Origin: Marinobacter sp. ATCH36 | Lineage (GTDB): Bacteria; Pseudomonadota; Gammaproteobacteria; Pseudomonadales; Oleiphilaceae | Length of the DNA: 64,000 bases | Direction of reading: 5' to 3' | NCBI RefSeq assembly: GCF_023555055.1 | Contig: NZ_JAMJPL010000002.1 | Span: 310,001 to 374,000 of the forward strand | Shown: positions 7,653 through 15,943 of the stretch, piece after piece | Numbering within the stretch: position 1 is the stretch's first letter | How the letters are laid out: every line of letters begins with the position of its first letter | Made by a program: the position numbers and the translations under genes | The notes under the pieces: model-generated | What the model was told of the DNA's origin: nothing | What the model saw: only the letters and a program-made list of their open reading frames with translations | Databases searched by the model: none

Positions 7653-8768
7653 CTAGCGCGCAATTACCTTGTAGATCGGGCGCAATTTCGGGATCTGTTT
7701 GAGGACCACCTGGATAACAGTCATCAGGGGCACGGCCAGCAAAACACCGACGGGCCCCCACAGCCAGCCCCAGAAGAAAATGGACACGAAGATGATGACC
7801 GGGTTGATGGCCATGCGAAAGCCATGTATCCAGGGTTCGATGAAAAAGCCGACGGTTGAGGTAAGGGCCAGATAGCCAACCGGAGCTATAGCCATCATCC
7901 ACAGAGTATCCAGACTGGTTGCGGACACAACGGCCAGGAGTGTGATCGTCAGGATAACGCCCAGATAGGGAATAAACCTGGCAAGCCCCGCTACCAGACC
8001 CCAGACGACAGGGTCAGGAAGGCCGACGGCCCAGCAGATCAGACCGGTTGTGATGCCAACGAGCAGGTTGCTGAGGCTAAGTACGGCAAGGTATTGGGCG
8101 ATTTCATGCTGGGAGTCGCGGGCAATGTGCAGCACATTCCGCCGCTGGCCCCTGGGTAGCTGGCGCACGAAATTCTGGATAATGCGGTCGCCGCCCACCA
8201 GCAGAAAGTAGGTCAGCGCCAGGGCCAGAGCGAGGCCGGCGGCACCATTGCGGGCCTTGGTTATCAGCTGGTTGCGCCACGAGTCGGTTTGCAGCACAAC
8301 GGTGTTGGTGGTGGCTTGTTCCCCACCCTCTTCCGAGAGCTCATCCATCGATTCTTCGACCTTCTTGGCGGATTCATTGACCTTGTCGATCTGGGTTTTC
8401 AACCCGCTCTCCCCCACCATTAGTCGAGAGATTCCCTGCGGAGCCTGTTGTGCCCACTCCAGAGCTGGAGTGGCAACGGCAACACCGATACCGACCAGCC
8501 CGGCAAGCACCAGAATCACCAGCACCAGCGCACTGAGCACTCTCGGAATGCCGGCTTTCTCATAGGCTTTTCTGACCAGCGGAAACAGCAAAAGGCTGGT
8601 CAGCACAGCCAGTACAATCGGCAGAATAATCTGATGGGCCAGATAGAGGGTGTAGAGTATGCCCAACGCAAACAAGCCGTTGAGAGGCGTGGCAAGGTCG
8701 GAACGGGCTGGCTTTTTCTCGGTGCCCGGGTCGTCAGTCGGTTGGTTGTTCTGGTTCTCGTCTTCCAT
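7653..8768 (-). CDS. AI-2E family transporter (PerM/YdiK-like permease)
   Basis: A 371-aa inner-membrane protein. A hydrophilic acidic N-terminus (MEDENQNNQPTDDPG) precedes TM segments at about 30-48, 53-68 and 80-103. A cytoplasmic/periplasmic insertion rich in Lys/Glu follows (about 120-165), then five or more C-terminal TM segments with the conserved WGLVAGLARFIPYLGVILT motif and the EPWIHGFRMAINPVIIFVSIFFWGWLWG region. Members are annotated as exporters of autoinducer-2 (TqsA) but many act as Na+/H+ antiporters or have unknown substrates. The gene is 39 nt upstream of the dehydrogenase operon, on the same strand, and could be co-transcribed. Confidence 0.85.
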   Translation of the reverse strand: MEDENQNNQPTDDPGTEKKPARSDLATPLNGLFALGILYTLYLAHQIILPIVLAVLTSLLLFPLVRKAYEKAGIPRVLSALVLVILVLAGLVGIGVAVATPALEWAQQAPQGISRLMVGESGLKTQIDKVNESAKKVEESMDELSEEGGEQATTNTVVLQTDSWRNQLITKARNGAAGLALALALTYFLLVGGDRIIQNFVRQLPRGQRRNVLHIARDSQHEIAQYLAVLSLSNLLVGITTGLICWAVGLPDPVVWGLVAGLARFIPYLGVILTITLLAVVSATSLDTLWMMAIAPVGYLALTSTVGFFIEPWIHGFRMAINPVIIFVSIFFWGWLWGPVGVLLAVPLMTVIQVVLKQIPKLRPIYKVIAR

Positions 8769-8907
8769 GCAAGTCAGCGTGCCTCTGCTGTTTAAGTTGG
8801 TTGTAGTGAACCCTTTCGGGCCAGAGCCTGGTCATCAGGGCGCTACGACTTTTGTTGTAGCACATTACCGGATACCCTGTCTGATACAGTTCCTAAAGAG
8901 TGCGGCT

Positions 8908-9336
8908 ATGGCAACCTACACGATTGAAATTGATGAAACATTTGATGTGCCGCGACACCGGGTATTTGCCCTGTTTGCAGACCATGAGCGTTTCGGGAAA
9001 CTGCTGGGCGCCCCGGTCAAGCGAATTCGCGACAGCGACCAGGCCGACCCTAATGGTGTCGGGTCTATTCGCAAGATCGGAATTGGTCCCATCGGACTCA
9101 AGGAGACGGTGATCACCTTTGAGCCAGAAACACTTATCGAATACACCATTTCCAGCCTGAGCCCTATCCGCAATCACCTGGGCAGAATCCGCTTCGAGGA
9201 TGCCGCTGACGGCAGAACCCGGGTCCAGTACACGATTTCATTTGAAGACACTGTGCCCTTCACCGGCAAACTCGTCTGTTCAGCTCTGGACCAGGGTATA
9301 CGCAAGGGCATTCGGCGTGTTCCCAGGCTTGCCTGA
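8908..9336 (+). CDS. SRPBCC (START/polyketide-cyclase-like) domain protein
   Basis: A 142-aa single-domain protein with the helix-grip pattern: beta1 TYTIEIDETFDVPRHRVF, the conserved helix ALFADHERFGKLLGAPV, central strands (GSIRKIGIGPIGLKETVI) and a long C-terminal helix with basic residues (GIRKGIRRVPRL). The family binds hydrophobic ligands in a deep cavity; no catalytic residue can be assigned. ATG 8908 is the first good start, though its ribosome site (AAAGAGTGCGGCT) is modest. The gene stands alone, divergent from the AI-2E permease. Confidence 0.7.
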   Translation: MATYTIEIDETFDVPRHRVFALFADHERFGKLLGAPVKRIRDSDQADPNGVGSIRKIGIGPIGLKETVITFEPETLIEYTISSLSPIRNHLGRIRFEDAADGRTRVQYTISFEDTVPFTGKLVCSALDQGIRKGIRRVPRLA

Positions 9337-9477
9337 ATGACGTTGCAAAACATTACTTGATGGGTATCAGTTTATTGACCTGACGCAATAGATCGCATTT
9401 GCCAATTTTGTACCCTCCCGGAAATTTTGCAGTATACGGCCATCCGGGCCGGATACTCAGCCTGGCGGGAGACAACA

Positions 9478-10284
9478 ATGGCTGCGGAACCCATCGTTCT
9501 GTTTGATAACGGGCAACATAAATGCCTGATGTTCGATTCATTGGTAACCGGCGAGGGCGTGCAGTCCAACCAGTTCCTGATTGTTGATGGCAAACACGAA
9601 GCACTGATCGATCCGGGTGGCGACCTGACCTACACCCCACTATCGGTTGCCGCTTCGCGGTATATGAATATTCGCGAAATGGATTACGTGTTTGCCTCCC
9701 ACCAGGACCCGGACATTATCGGCGCGATCGACCGCTGGATCGTCCATACCCGCGCCAAAATTGTCACCTCCCGCCTTTGGGCCCGCTTCCTCCCCCACCT
9801 GGTTTCCGGCTATGTAACCGGGCAACTCAGCGGAAGCGTTTATGACCGTATTCTGAGTGTGCCGGACGGCGGCATCAACGTGCCTTTCGGGGAGACGTAT
9901 ATTCAGTGCCTGCCTGCGCATTTCATGCATTCGGTGGGCAACCTGCAGTTCTATGATCCGGTCTCGAAGATCCTGTTCTCGGGCGACCTCGGAGCGTCCA
10001 TGGGTGGTGAGGACGACCACAAGCCCGTGACAGACTTCGACAGGCACATACCCAACATGATCGGATTCCACCGCCGCTATATTGCGTCACGAAAAGTATG
10101 TGAGTTGTGGGCCAATATGGTTCGGCAGATGGACGTCAGTGCCATTGTGCCGCAGCACGGCAAACGCTTCGAAGGCCCGGAAATGGTGGATCGGTTCCTG
10201 AACTGGGTATCCAGTGTTGACTGCGGTATTGACCTGGTCAGCCAGGAAAACTACCGGCAGCCGGTAGACTATCTTTCGTCGTAG
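9478..10284 (+). CDS. Metallo-beta-lactamase-fold diiron protein (ODP/flavodiiron-like domain)
   Basis: A 268-aa soluble protein. Metal ligands appear as HQDPD (His75, Asp77, Asp79), His148 in LPAHFMHSVGN, Asp170 in FSGDLGAS and a His in VPQHGKRFEG. This is the pattern of the oxygen-binding diiron domain of flavodiiron proteins (HxExD...H...D...H), here without the flavodoxin and rubredoxin modules. Related stand-alone ODP proteins reduce or sense O2 or NO. The ATG at 9478 follows GCGGGAGACAACA; the frame is open further upstream but without a ribosome site. The stop lies 3 nt from the convergent gene at 10288. Confidence 0.78.
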   Translation: MAAEPIVLFDNGQHKCLMFDSLVTGEGVQSNQFLIVDGKHEALIDPGGDLTYTPLSVAASRYMNIREMDYVFASHQDPDIIGAIDRWIVHTRAKIVTSRLWARFLPHLVSGYVTGQLSGSVYDRILSVPDGGINVPFGETYIQCLPAHFMHSVGNLQFYDPVSKILFSGDLGASMGGEDDHKPVTDFDRHIPNMIGFHRRYIASRKVCELWANMVRQMDVSAIVPQHGKRFEGPEMVDRFLNWVSSVDCGIDLVSQENYRQPVDYLSS

Positions 10285-10287
10285 CGG

Positions 10288-10770
10288 TTAACGGACACCG
10301 CCTGCACGGTCCTGCTGCCCCGGAACCGGTTGCTGCGGCCCGCGGCCAGTTCCCGTTGCCGGGCCTGTGTTGATACCCATTCCCTGGCCAGGAGCAGTGG
10401 CAGGACCCGCTGCGCCGCCCTGAGGCGCGCCAGTGGGTTGCCCACTAATCTTGCGGCTGCGGGGATCATCACCGGAAGACGATGACAAACCCTCAATGCT
10501 CTGCGGGTCCATACCCTGTGCCCGGGCGCGGTCTGCCATTTTCAGGCGGTGCTCATCAAGGATGGCCTGGCGCTCCTCGTGGCTGCCGGCTGCACCTATC
10601 CGCTCACGTAATTGCTCCTGCTCTTCAGGGGTCATAAGCCCGGAGCCGACGACGGGCTGGCCCTGCATCTGGCTCTGTCCCTGCTGAGACGACGCCTGTT
10701 GCGCCATCACGAGGCCGGGCAGCGCAATGACAAGCGCCAGACTCAAAGGCAAAACTGCTGTGCGTTTCAT
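10288..10770 (-). CDS. Secreted Gly/Pro/Gln-rich low-complexity protein
   Basis: A 160-aa protein with a clear Sec signal peptide (MKRTAVLPLSLALVIALPG... cleavage probably after VMA at about residue 22). The mature chain has a short charged helical segment (TPEEQEQLRERIGAAGSHEERQAILDEHRLKMADRARAQG). It ends in a disordered tail rich in Gly, Pro and Gln (GAPQGGAAGPATAPGQG). I do not recognise a family. The helical part resembles the short EERQAILDEHR region of other small gammaproteobacterial periplasmic proteins. The ATG at 10770 is preferred to the longer upstream frame because of the signal peptide. Monocistronic. Confidence 0.7.
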   Translation of the reverse strand: MKRTAVLPLSLALVIALPGLVMAQQASSQQGQSQMQGQPVVGSGLMTPEEQEQLRERIGAAGSHEERQAILDEHRLKMADRARAQGMDPQSIEGLSSSSGDDPRSRKISGQPTGAPQGGAAGPATAPGQGMGINTGPATGTGRGPQQPVPGQQDRAGGVR

Positions 10771-10900
10771 TATTTTACTCCCGGGACCGCAGCCGAAGAT
10801 CCTCAACAAATTTCTTGAGACCGTATCAGCTTTCCATTTTCTCCGGCAAATCAATGACGACATGGTAATGCTCCCGCCACAGAACGCCCGAGAGGAAACA

Positions 10901-11323
10901 CTAGGGTTGCTCCGCCGCCCTGGTTCGCCAGTAGTCAGCCTGAACCGGGTTTGCCCGGGTACCGATGCCCTCGGCATAAGCCCTTGCTACTTCGGACATG
11001 CTCAATCTGTCGCCGGCTTCAGCCGCTTTCAGATACCACTTGAACGCCATGGCGTCATTCTGTGCTACGCCCTGGCCCGCCGAGTACATGTTTGCCAGGT
11101 TGTACATCCCCTGGTGGCTGCCGGCTTCGGCAAGCGCCTGGTACCGCTCGAAAGCCAGGTCGTACTGGCCCATCTTGTAAACGGCATAGGCTTCAAGAAC
11201 CTTCACCATCTCGCGGGCCACTCCCATTTGCTGATCCGATTCGTTGCCGCGCACCACGGGTGAGAGCAACATCATCAGACCAATGGCGGTGGCTATCCGG
11301 CTTGCAGCGTATCGGCGTGGCAT
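10901..11323 (-). CDS. Exported Sel1-repeat (tetratricopeptide-like) protein
   Basis: A 140-aa protein with an N-terminal hydrophobic signal (RIATAIGLMMLLSPVVRG) and about two Sel1-like repeats: YDLAFERYQALAEAGSHQG followed by MYNLANMYSAGQGVAQND, then AMAFKWYLKAAEAGDRLSM with VARAYAEGIG. Such alpha-solenoid repeats mediate protein-protein contacts, often in envelope or signalling assemblies. The start is supported by GGAGGTTTCC directly upstream of ATG 11323. The gene lies 130 bp from the neighbouring secreted protein, on the same strand, possibly co-transcribed. No specific partner can be named. Confidence 0.78.
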   Translation of the reverse strand: MPRRYAASRIATAIGLMMLLSPVVRGNESDQQMGVAREMVKVLEAYAVYKMGQYDLAFERYQALAEAGSHQGMYNLANMYSAGQGVAQNDAMAFKWYLKAAEAGDRLSMSEVARAYAEGIGTRANPVQADYWRTRAAEQP

Positions 11324-11503
11324 GGAAACCTCCGGGGATCAGGGGACAGTTCCACGCTATCACCCTCAAAAAGCAGCGTCTTTGACTCTAAAGTGGCGAA
11401 GGTTTACAACTTTGGGTGGGGTACATGGCCGGGAAATAACTCTGTCACCGGCCTGTTTTGTCGAGTAAAATCCGCACTTTTGAAACGATATTGAGGCAGC
11501 GAA

Positions 11504-12238
11504 ATGGGCAGAGCCTATCAGAACCGTAAAGACTCCATGGCCAAAACGGCCGCCGCCAAAACCAAGGTTTACAGCAAGTATGGCCGTGAAATCTATGTCT
11601 GCGCCAAGTCCGGTGGCCCGGACCCAGAGAGCAACCTGTCACTGCGTGGCCTGATAGACCGCGCCAAGAAAGATCAGGTGCCGGCACACGTTATCGAAAA
11701 AGCCATCGAAAAAGCCCAGGGGGGCGCCGGCGAAGACTTCTCCCCTGCCCGCTATGAAGGTTTCGGGCCAGGTAACTGCATGGCCATCGTGGATTGCCTG
11801 ACGGATAACCCCAACCGCACCTTTGGTGACGTGCGTCTGGCCTTTACCAAAACCAAGTGCAAAATCGGTACCCAGGGCAGTGTCAGTCACATGTTCGATC
11901 ACTGCGCCATCTTCGGGTTCAAGGGCGATGATGAAGAAGCCGCACTGGAAGCGCTGGTGGTGGCCGACGTGGATGTCACTGATATTGAGCATGAAGACGG
12001 CATGATCACCGTATTTGCGCCCCATACTGAATACGCAAAGGCCCGGCAGGCACTGCAGGAAGCCTTTGAAGGCCTGGAGTTCGAGGTGGACGAGATCCAG
12101 TTCCTGCCCCAGACAACCACAACCATCGAAGGTGACGACATCGGGCTGTTTGAAAAATTCATGGACATGCTGAACGAGCTGGATGATGTGCAGAACGTCT
12201 ACCATAACGCCGTGATTGCAGATGGACAGGAGCAGTAA
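11504..12238 (+). CDS. YebC/PmpR-family protein (YeeN-type paralogue)
   Basis: A 244-aa protein of the YebC/TACO1 family, in which members are DNA-binding regulators and/or factors that help ribosomes through proline-rich stalls. The N-terminus [20 protein letters not shown] and the signature [20 protein letters not shown] are closer to E. coli YeeN than to YebC. The family landmarks [17 protein letters not shown] (here [17 protein letters not shown]) and GSVSHMF are present. The expected three-domain length is met. The downstream amidotransferase gene starts 2 nt after its stop, so the two are probably co-transcribed, although the functional link is unclear. Confidence 0.9.
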   Translation: MGRAYQNRKDSMAKTAAAKTKVYSKYGREIYVCAKSGGPDPESNLSLRGLIDRAKKDQVPAHVIEKAIEKAQGGAGEDFSPARYEGFGPGNCMAIVDCLTDNPNRTFGDVRLAFTKTKCKIGTQGSVSHMFDHCAIFGFKGDDEEAALEALVVADVDVTDIEHEDGMITVFAPHTEYAKARQALQEAFEGLEFEVDEIQFLPQTTTTIEGDDIGLFEKFMDMLNELDDVQNVYHNAVIADGQEQ

Positions 12239-12239
12239 C

Positions 12240-12953
12240 TTGCCGAAGGTCGTGATACTGAAAACTGGCACTACTTACCCTGCTCTTCGCGAGGTATTCG
12301 GGGATTTTGACAGCTGGTTTGTCACCCGCCTGGCGCCGGAACTCAACATTCATGTTGTGGATGTGACCGTAGACGACCTCCCGGGCCAACCTGAAGACTG
12401 GGACGGCATTGTCATCACCGGCTCGCCGGCCATGGTCAGCGACCGTGAACACTGGAGCGAGCAGACCGCCAGTTGGCTCGCTCACGCGATCAAGGCCGAG
12501 GTTCCGGTTTTGGGCGTGTGCTACGGCCATCAGTTACTGGCCCATGCTGTCGGGGGCGAGGTGGGTTTTCATCCCCGGGGCCGGGAAACCGGCACGCATC
12601 AGGTGGAGCTGCTGGATAGCGCGCTGGACGATCCCCTTTTCAAAGGTCTCCCCCGCCAATTTCCGGCCCAGCTGACGCACCGGCAATCCGTTCTCCGGCT
12701 TCCGGAAAACGCGGTTCTTCTGGGGCGCAATGAATTCGAGGCCCATCAGGCGTTCCGGCTGGGACCGTGCGCCTGGGGTGTTCAATTCCATCCTGAGTTT
12801 TCATCAGAGGTGATGCGGGCTTACCTCAAAGTCCAGGCTCCGGATCTTGAGAAAGAAGGACTTGATGCCGATGCCCTGCTGGCAGGAGTGAATGACGCGC
12901 CGGAAGCTTCCTCGCTGCTGGATCGCTTCTCACAAATAGTCATGAACCGGTAG
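12240..12953 (+). CDS. Class I glutamine amidotransferase-like protein (GuaA-N/GAT1 domain)
   Basis: About 237 aa, a stand-alone GATase1 domain. The nucleophile elbow is GVCYGHQLLAHAVGGEVG, and the His-Glu of the triad are in VQFHPEFSSEV. Members hydrolyse glutamine to supply ammonia, or act on gamma-glutamyl compounds; no synthetase partner is adjacent. I place the start at TTG 12240, with AGGAG at 12228-12232 (7-nt spacing) and the product starting MPKVVILKTGTTYP. An ATG at 12222 lies inside the upstream gene and lacks a ribosome site. The gene ends 3 nt from the convergent FHA gene. Confidence 0.82.
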   Translation: MPKVVILKTGTTYPALREVFGDFDSWFVTRLAPELNIHVVDVTVDDLPGQPEDWDGIVITGSPAMVSDREHWSEQTASWLAHAIKAEVPVLGVCYGHQLLAHAVGGEVGFHPRGRETGTHQVELLDSALDDPLFKGLPRQFPAQLTHRQSVLRLPENAVLLGRNEFEAHQAFRLGPCAWGVQFHPEFSSEVMRAYLKVQAPDLEKEGLDADALLAGVNDAPEASSLLDRFSQIVMNR

Positions 12954-12956
12954 GCA

Positions 12957-13307
12957 CTAGTCGAGAATGTAGGCGGTCTTTTCCATTGCATTCTCGTCCT
13001 CGTCCACAAACCGGAACTCGTTCCAGCCAATCCGCACGAGGTCACTGCTGTTCAGGCGCTGGCGCCCGCTGATGCGGATATCGTTTACAAACGTACCGTT
13101 GGTGCTATTGCTGTCAGTGATGTAGTAATCCACCATATCGTCCAGGTAGGCATTGGGTACTGCTTCAATAACCGCGTGGCGACCGCTGACGGAAATTTCA
13201 TCGATGCGAATATCGTTGTCTCCGCCCCTGCCGAGCCGAATTTCGGGCTGATCCAGCTCAAAGGTGGTTACCACGACGCTATCCACCAGTTGTGACAGTG
13301 AGGCCAT
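12957..13307 (-). CDS. FHA-domain protein
   Basis: A 116-aa protein that is essentially one forkhead-associated domain. The phosphothreonine-binding residues are visible: Gly-Arg in IRLGRGGDNDIRI, Ser/His in VSGRHAVIE, and Asn in DSNSTNGTFVNDIRI. FHA domains dock onto Thr-phosphorylated peptides. It lies 14 nt downstream of the PP2C phosphatase and Ser/Thr kinase genes, on the same strand, so it is probably the reader of that kinase's phosphorylation. The ATG at 13307 follows GAAGGAGCCGTGT, a good ribosome site. No type VI secretion genes are nearby. Confidence 0.9.
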   Translation of the reverse strand: MASLSQLVDSVVVTTFELDQPEIRLGRGGDNDIRIDEISVSGRHAVIEAVPNAYLDDMVDYYITDSNSTNGTFVNDIRISGRQRLNSSDLVRIGWNEFRFVDEDENAMEKTAYILD

Positions 13308-13321
13308 ACACGGCTCCTTCT

Positions 13322-14071
13322 CTATTCGAGTATCATAAGAACGACAGACACGTTATCCGCCGCTTGATTGGCCAGGCTTGTTCTGACCAGCGCCCGCACC
13401 TTGTCTTCCGGCGCCCCCTGGCCTGATATCACTGGCAACCAGTCAGTTTCCGGCAGAGCCCCGGTCAGGCCATCGGAACACAACAGCAGGCAGTCACCCG
13501 GGCCGAGTATCACCCGCCCGAAACTGGCGAGCGAGGACGAAGCTCCCAGAGCCCGGGTTAGCACATTTCGAAAGGGAACATTGGGCACATCATCCGGCTG
13601 GATGCTGCCGTCATCCAGCATGTTCTGGACCACGGTATCGTCCCGCGTCAGGCACTGCAGTTCGCCCTCGTGAACAAGGTAACAGCGGGAGTCACCCAGG
13701 TGGGCAATGTGAGCTTCGCCATCAATCACCCACGCGATAACCAGAGTCGTGCCCATTTTGGCAAGGTCTTCATTCCCTGCCCGACACTCCTGTATGCGTT
13801 CGTTGGCAAGGTTGATTGCTGCCTGCATGGCGTCCGGGGGCAGGTCTGAAGCACCCTCGTCACCCTGCACCAGGAACCCTCCCAGCACTTCCATGACCGT
13901 CTCTACGGCAATGCGGCTGGCAATTTCCCCACCCTGATAGCCGCCCATGCCATCGGCAACTACCAGCAGCACCTGGCTATTGTCATCACTGACCCGCCAG
14001 TCAATGGCGTCCTGATTGGCTGAGCGCACAGTCCCAACGTCGGTGACGCCGGCTACACGGGGAATCATCAC
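13322..14071 (-). CDS. PP2C-family protein serine/threonine phosphatase
   Basis: A 249-aa metal-dependent phosphatase. Characteristic PP2C motifs are TVRSANQDA (14-22), VADGMGGYQGGE (38-49), HLGDSRCYL, LLLCSDGLTG and the C-terminal NQAADNVSVVLM. All acidic metal ligands (Asp in NQD, DGMGG, SDG and DN) are present, so it should be active. It overlaps the upstream kinase gene by ATGA (14068-14071), giving coupled synthesis of kinase and phosphatase. It probably reverses phosphorylation by that kinase, with the FHA protein as reader. Confidence 0.93.
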   Translation of the reverse strand: MMIPRVAGVTDVGTVRSANQDAIDWRVSDDNSQVLLVVADGMGGYQGGEIASRIAVETVMEVLGGFLVQGDEGASDLPPDAMQAAINLANERIQECRAGNEDLAKMGTTLVIAWVIDGEAHIAHLGDSRCYLVHEGELQCLTRDDTVVQNMLDDGSIQPDDVPNVPFRNVLTRALGASSSLASFGRVILGPGDCLLLCSDGLTGALPETDWLPVISGQGAPEDKVRALVRTSLANQAADNVSVVLMILE

Positions 14072-15759
14072 GATGCTTCCTCCTTCGCCTCGCGGGATGC
14101 CAGCCGCCGCAGTGCTTCTGCCATGGTTGAGGCACTGAGGAAGCGCTTATCCGGCTCCCGCTGTATGGCTTTGTTGATTAGGCGAACAACACCGTTGGGC
14201 AGGTTCGGATTGAATTCACGGACACTCTTCGGGCGCTTGTTCAGAATCTGGTAGGTCAGATTCGCCAGCGTATCACCCTGATACGGTGTTTCGCCTGATA
14301 CCAGTTTGTACAGCGTGACACCCAGGCTATAGGTGTCAGTCGCGCCCGTTACCTTCTGGCCCTTGAGCTGCTCTGGTGACATATAGAGCGGACTTCCCAT
14401 GACATTCCCGGTGCGGGTTCGGGAATCATCAGAGATCTTGGCAATCCCGAAGTCGGTGATTTTCAGTTCACCATTATCCGGATTGAAAATAATGTTCCCC
14501 GGCTTTATGTCGCGGTGAATGATCTTCTGGCGGTGGGCATAGTCAAGAGCATCCGCCACCCGGGCGACAATATCGAGCACCGTTGCCAGGGGCAACAACC
14601 GGCCCGGTTTGCCATACTCGCTGAGCGGGCGCCCACTGGCATAATCCATGGCAATAAACGCCAGGTCCGCTTCTTCTCCCACATCGTAGATGGTAACTAT
14701 CGCCGGGTGGCTGAGTCGCCCGGCCGCTTCCGCTTCCCTGAAAAACCGCGCCTTCAGATCCCGCAATTCATTGTCATCGAAGGCCTGGTAGCTGAAGGTT
14801 TTGATCGCCACGGTACGGGCGATTTTCGGATCCTTGCCAAGGTAGACCACCCCCATGGCGCCACGCCCGATCTCCCGCTCAATCTCATAACGGCCCAGAG
14901 TTGGCCGGCTGACATTCTGTTCTGGCAGCACCAGTGTTCGTGTGCCGTCCAGGTTCCCAGCCACCGCCGCGGTACCTTCACTGTTCAGGTTCTCCAGAGC
15001 CGCCAGTCGTTTGTTGGCATCACGGTATTTGCGCTTCTGGTCAAGAATCTGCCTGTAGGTGGCACAGGCCTTGTCATACTGGCGTTTGCGCTCCTGCTGG
15101 ATGGCAATATCGTATTGCAGACCAAGCGTATCCTCGCTGGGAGGGCACTCAGACAGAACTTCCAGCGCTTCGTCCGGCTGGCCTTGTTGCAACAACAGTT
15201 TGCCCAGACGGGTCCTCGCTGCCTGGACATTTTCGGAGAGCGCCTCGATATCACGTCGGGGTTGTAGCCAGAAAAGCATGATGAGGTACCCAGCCATAAG
15301 CAGGGTCACCACTTCCCCCAGCGGCAGCCAGGCATTCCTGTAAAACATGAAGGCTGCCTGCAACACCACCAGTGAGCCTGCCGCCAGCAGAATAACGGGC
15401 AGGGCCACGGCACCACCGAGCCGGGGAATCGCCAGCACCAGAAACAGTGCGGATACCATCAGCCCGGCACGAATCGCAACCGTCGACCAGGCAGGCTCGG
15501 AAAGCCCTCTCGATTCCAGGGCCGAGTTGAACATCTCTGGCGACAGAGTCATCAGTGCGCCGGCGTTTTCGATACCGGAGGGATTTCCGAGGGAGCCGAA
15601 CAGTATTCGATCCACCCAGCTCAGTAGCGGGATTACCTCACCCATGAAGGCACAGGCCAGCGCCAGCACAATGATAAGCAAGCGCAGGCTGAAAATGCGG
15701 GAAAATACAAAAGCCAATGAATTCACAGGAACCGTTATTGTAAATGGTTGGTACCGCAA
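14068..15759 (-). CDS. Membrane-anchored Hanks-type serine/threonine protein kinase
   Basis: 563 aa with the kinase at the C-terminus, opposite to PknB-type receptors. The order is: TM at about 24-40, a short periplasmic loop (about 45-93), three TMs (96-112, 117-138, 146-165), TPR-like helices with Tyr/Ala/Leu repeats (about 175-255), then the kinase (291-555). The kinase shows GRGAMGVVY (298-306), Lys320, HRDIKPGN (415-422), DFG (436-438) and SPEQ, so it looks active. The membrane layout resembles CHASE2 kinases with a much shortened sensor loop. The start is uncertain: TTG 15759 is the only frame-opening codon that retains TM1, and no strong ribosome site precedes it. Confidence 0.88.
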   Translation of the reverse strand: MRYQPFTITVPVNSLAFVFSRIFSLRLLIIVLALACAFMGEVIPLLSWVDRILFGSLGNPSGIENAGALMTLSPEMFNSALESRGLSEPAWSTVAIRAGLMVSALFLVLAIPRLGGAVALPVILLAAGSLVVLQAAFMFYRNAWLPLGEVVTLLMAGYLIMLFWLQPRRDIEALSENVQAARTRLGKLLLQQGQPDEALEVLSECPPSEDTLGLQYDIAIQQERKRQYDKACATYRQILDQKRKYRDANKRLAALENLNSEGTAAVAGNLDGTRTLVLPEQNVSRPTLGRYEIEREIGRGAMGVVYLGKDPKIARTVAIKTFSYQAFDDNELRDLKARFFREAEAAGRLSHPAIVTIYDVGEEADLAFIAMDYASGRPLSEYGKPGRLLPLATVLDIVARVADALDYAHRQKIIHRDIKPGNIIFNPDNGELKITDFGIAKISDDSRTRTGNVMGSPLYMSPEQLKGQKVTGATDTYSLGVTLYKLVSGETPYQGDTLANLTYQILNKRPKSVREFNPNLPNGVVRLINKAIQREPDKRFLSASTMAEALRRLASREAKEEAS

Positions 15760-15943
15760 GTTTAGGAAGTGAGCGCAGGCAGCGATAGGTTACCAGGGGC
15801 TGTTTTTTGTAAAGGTTTGTTTAGCTGGGAACACCATCACGCCCCGGCCCGCATTAAACGGTGATGACAAGGGTTTAAAAGACGCCAGCCACTTTTCTGC
15901 CGTATAGTCCACAGAAAGGACGTCTCCGCCGGGAAGCAAAACA

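Noticed and set aside
12957..15759. Type VI secretion regulatory module (PpkA/PppA/Fha)
   Set aside because: The kinase-phosphatase-FHA set is similar in content, but no Tss genes lie nearby and the kinase architecture differs.
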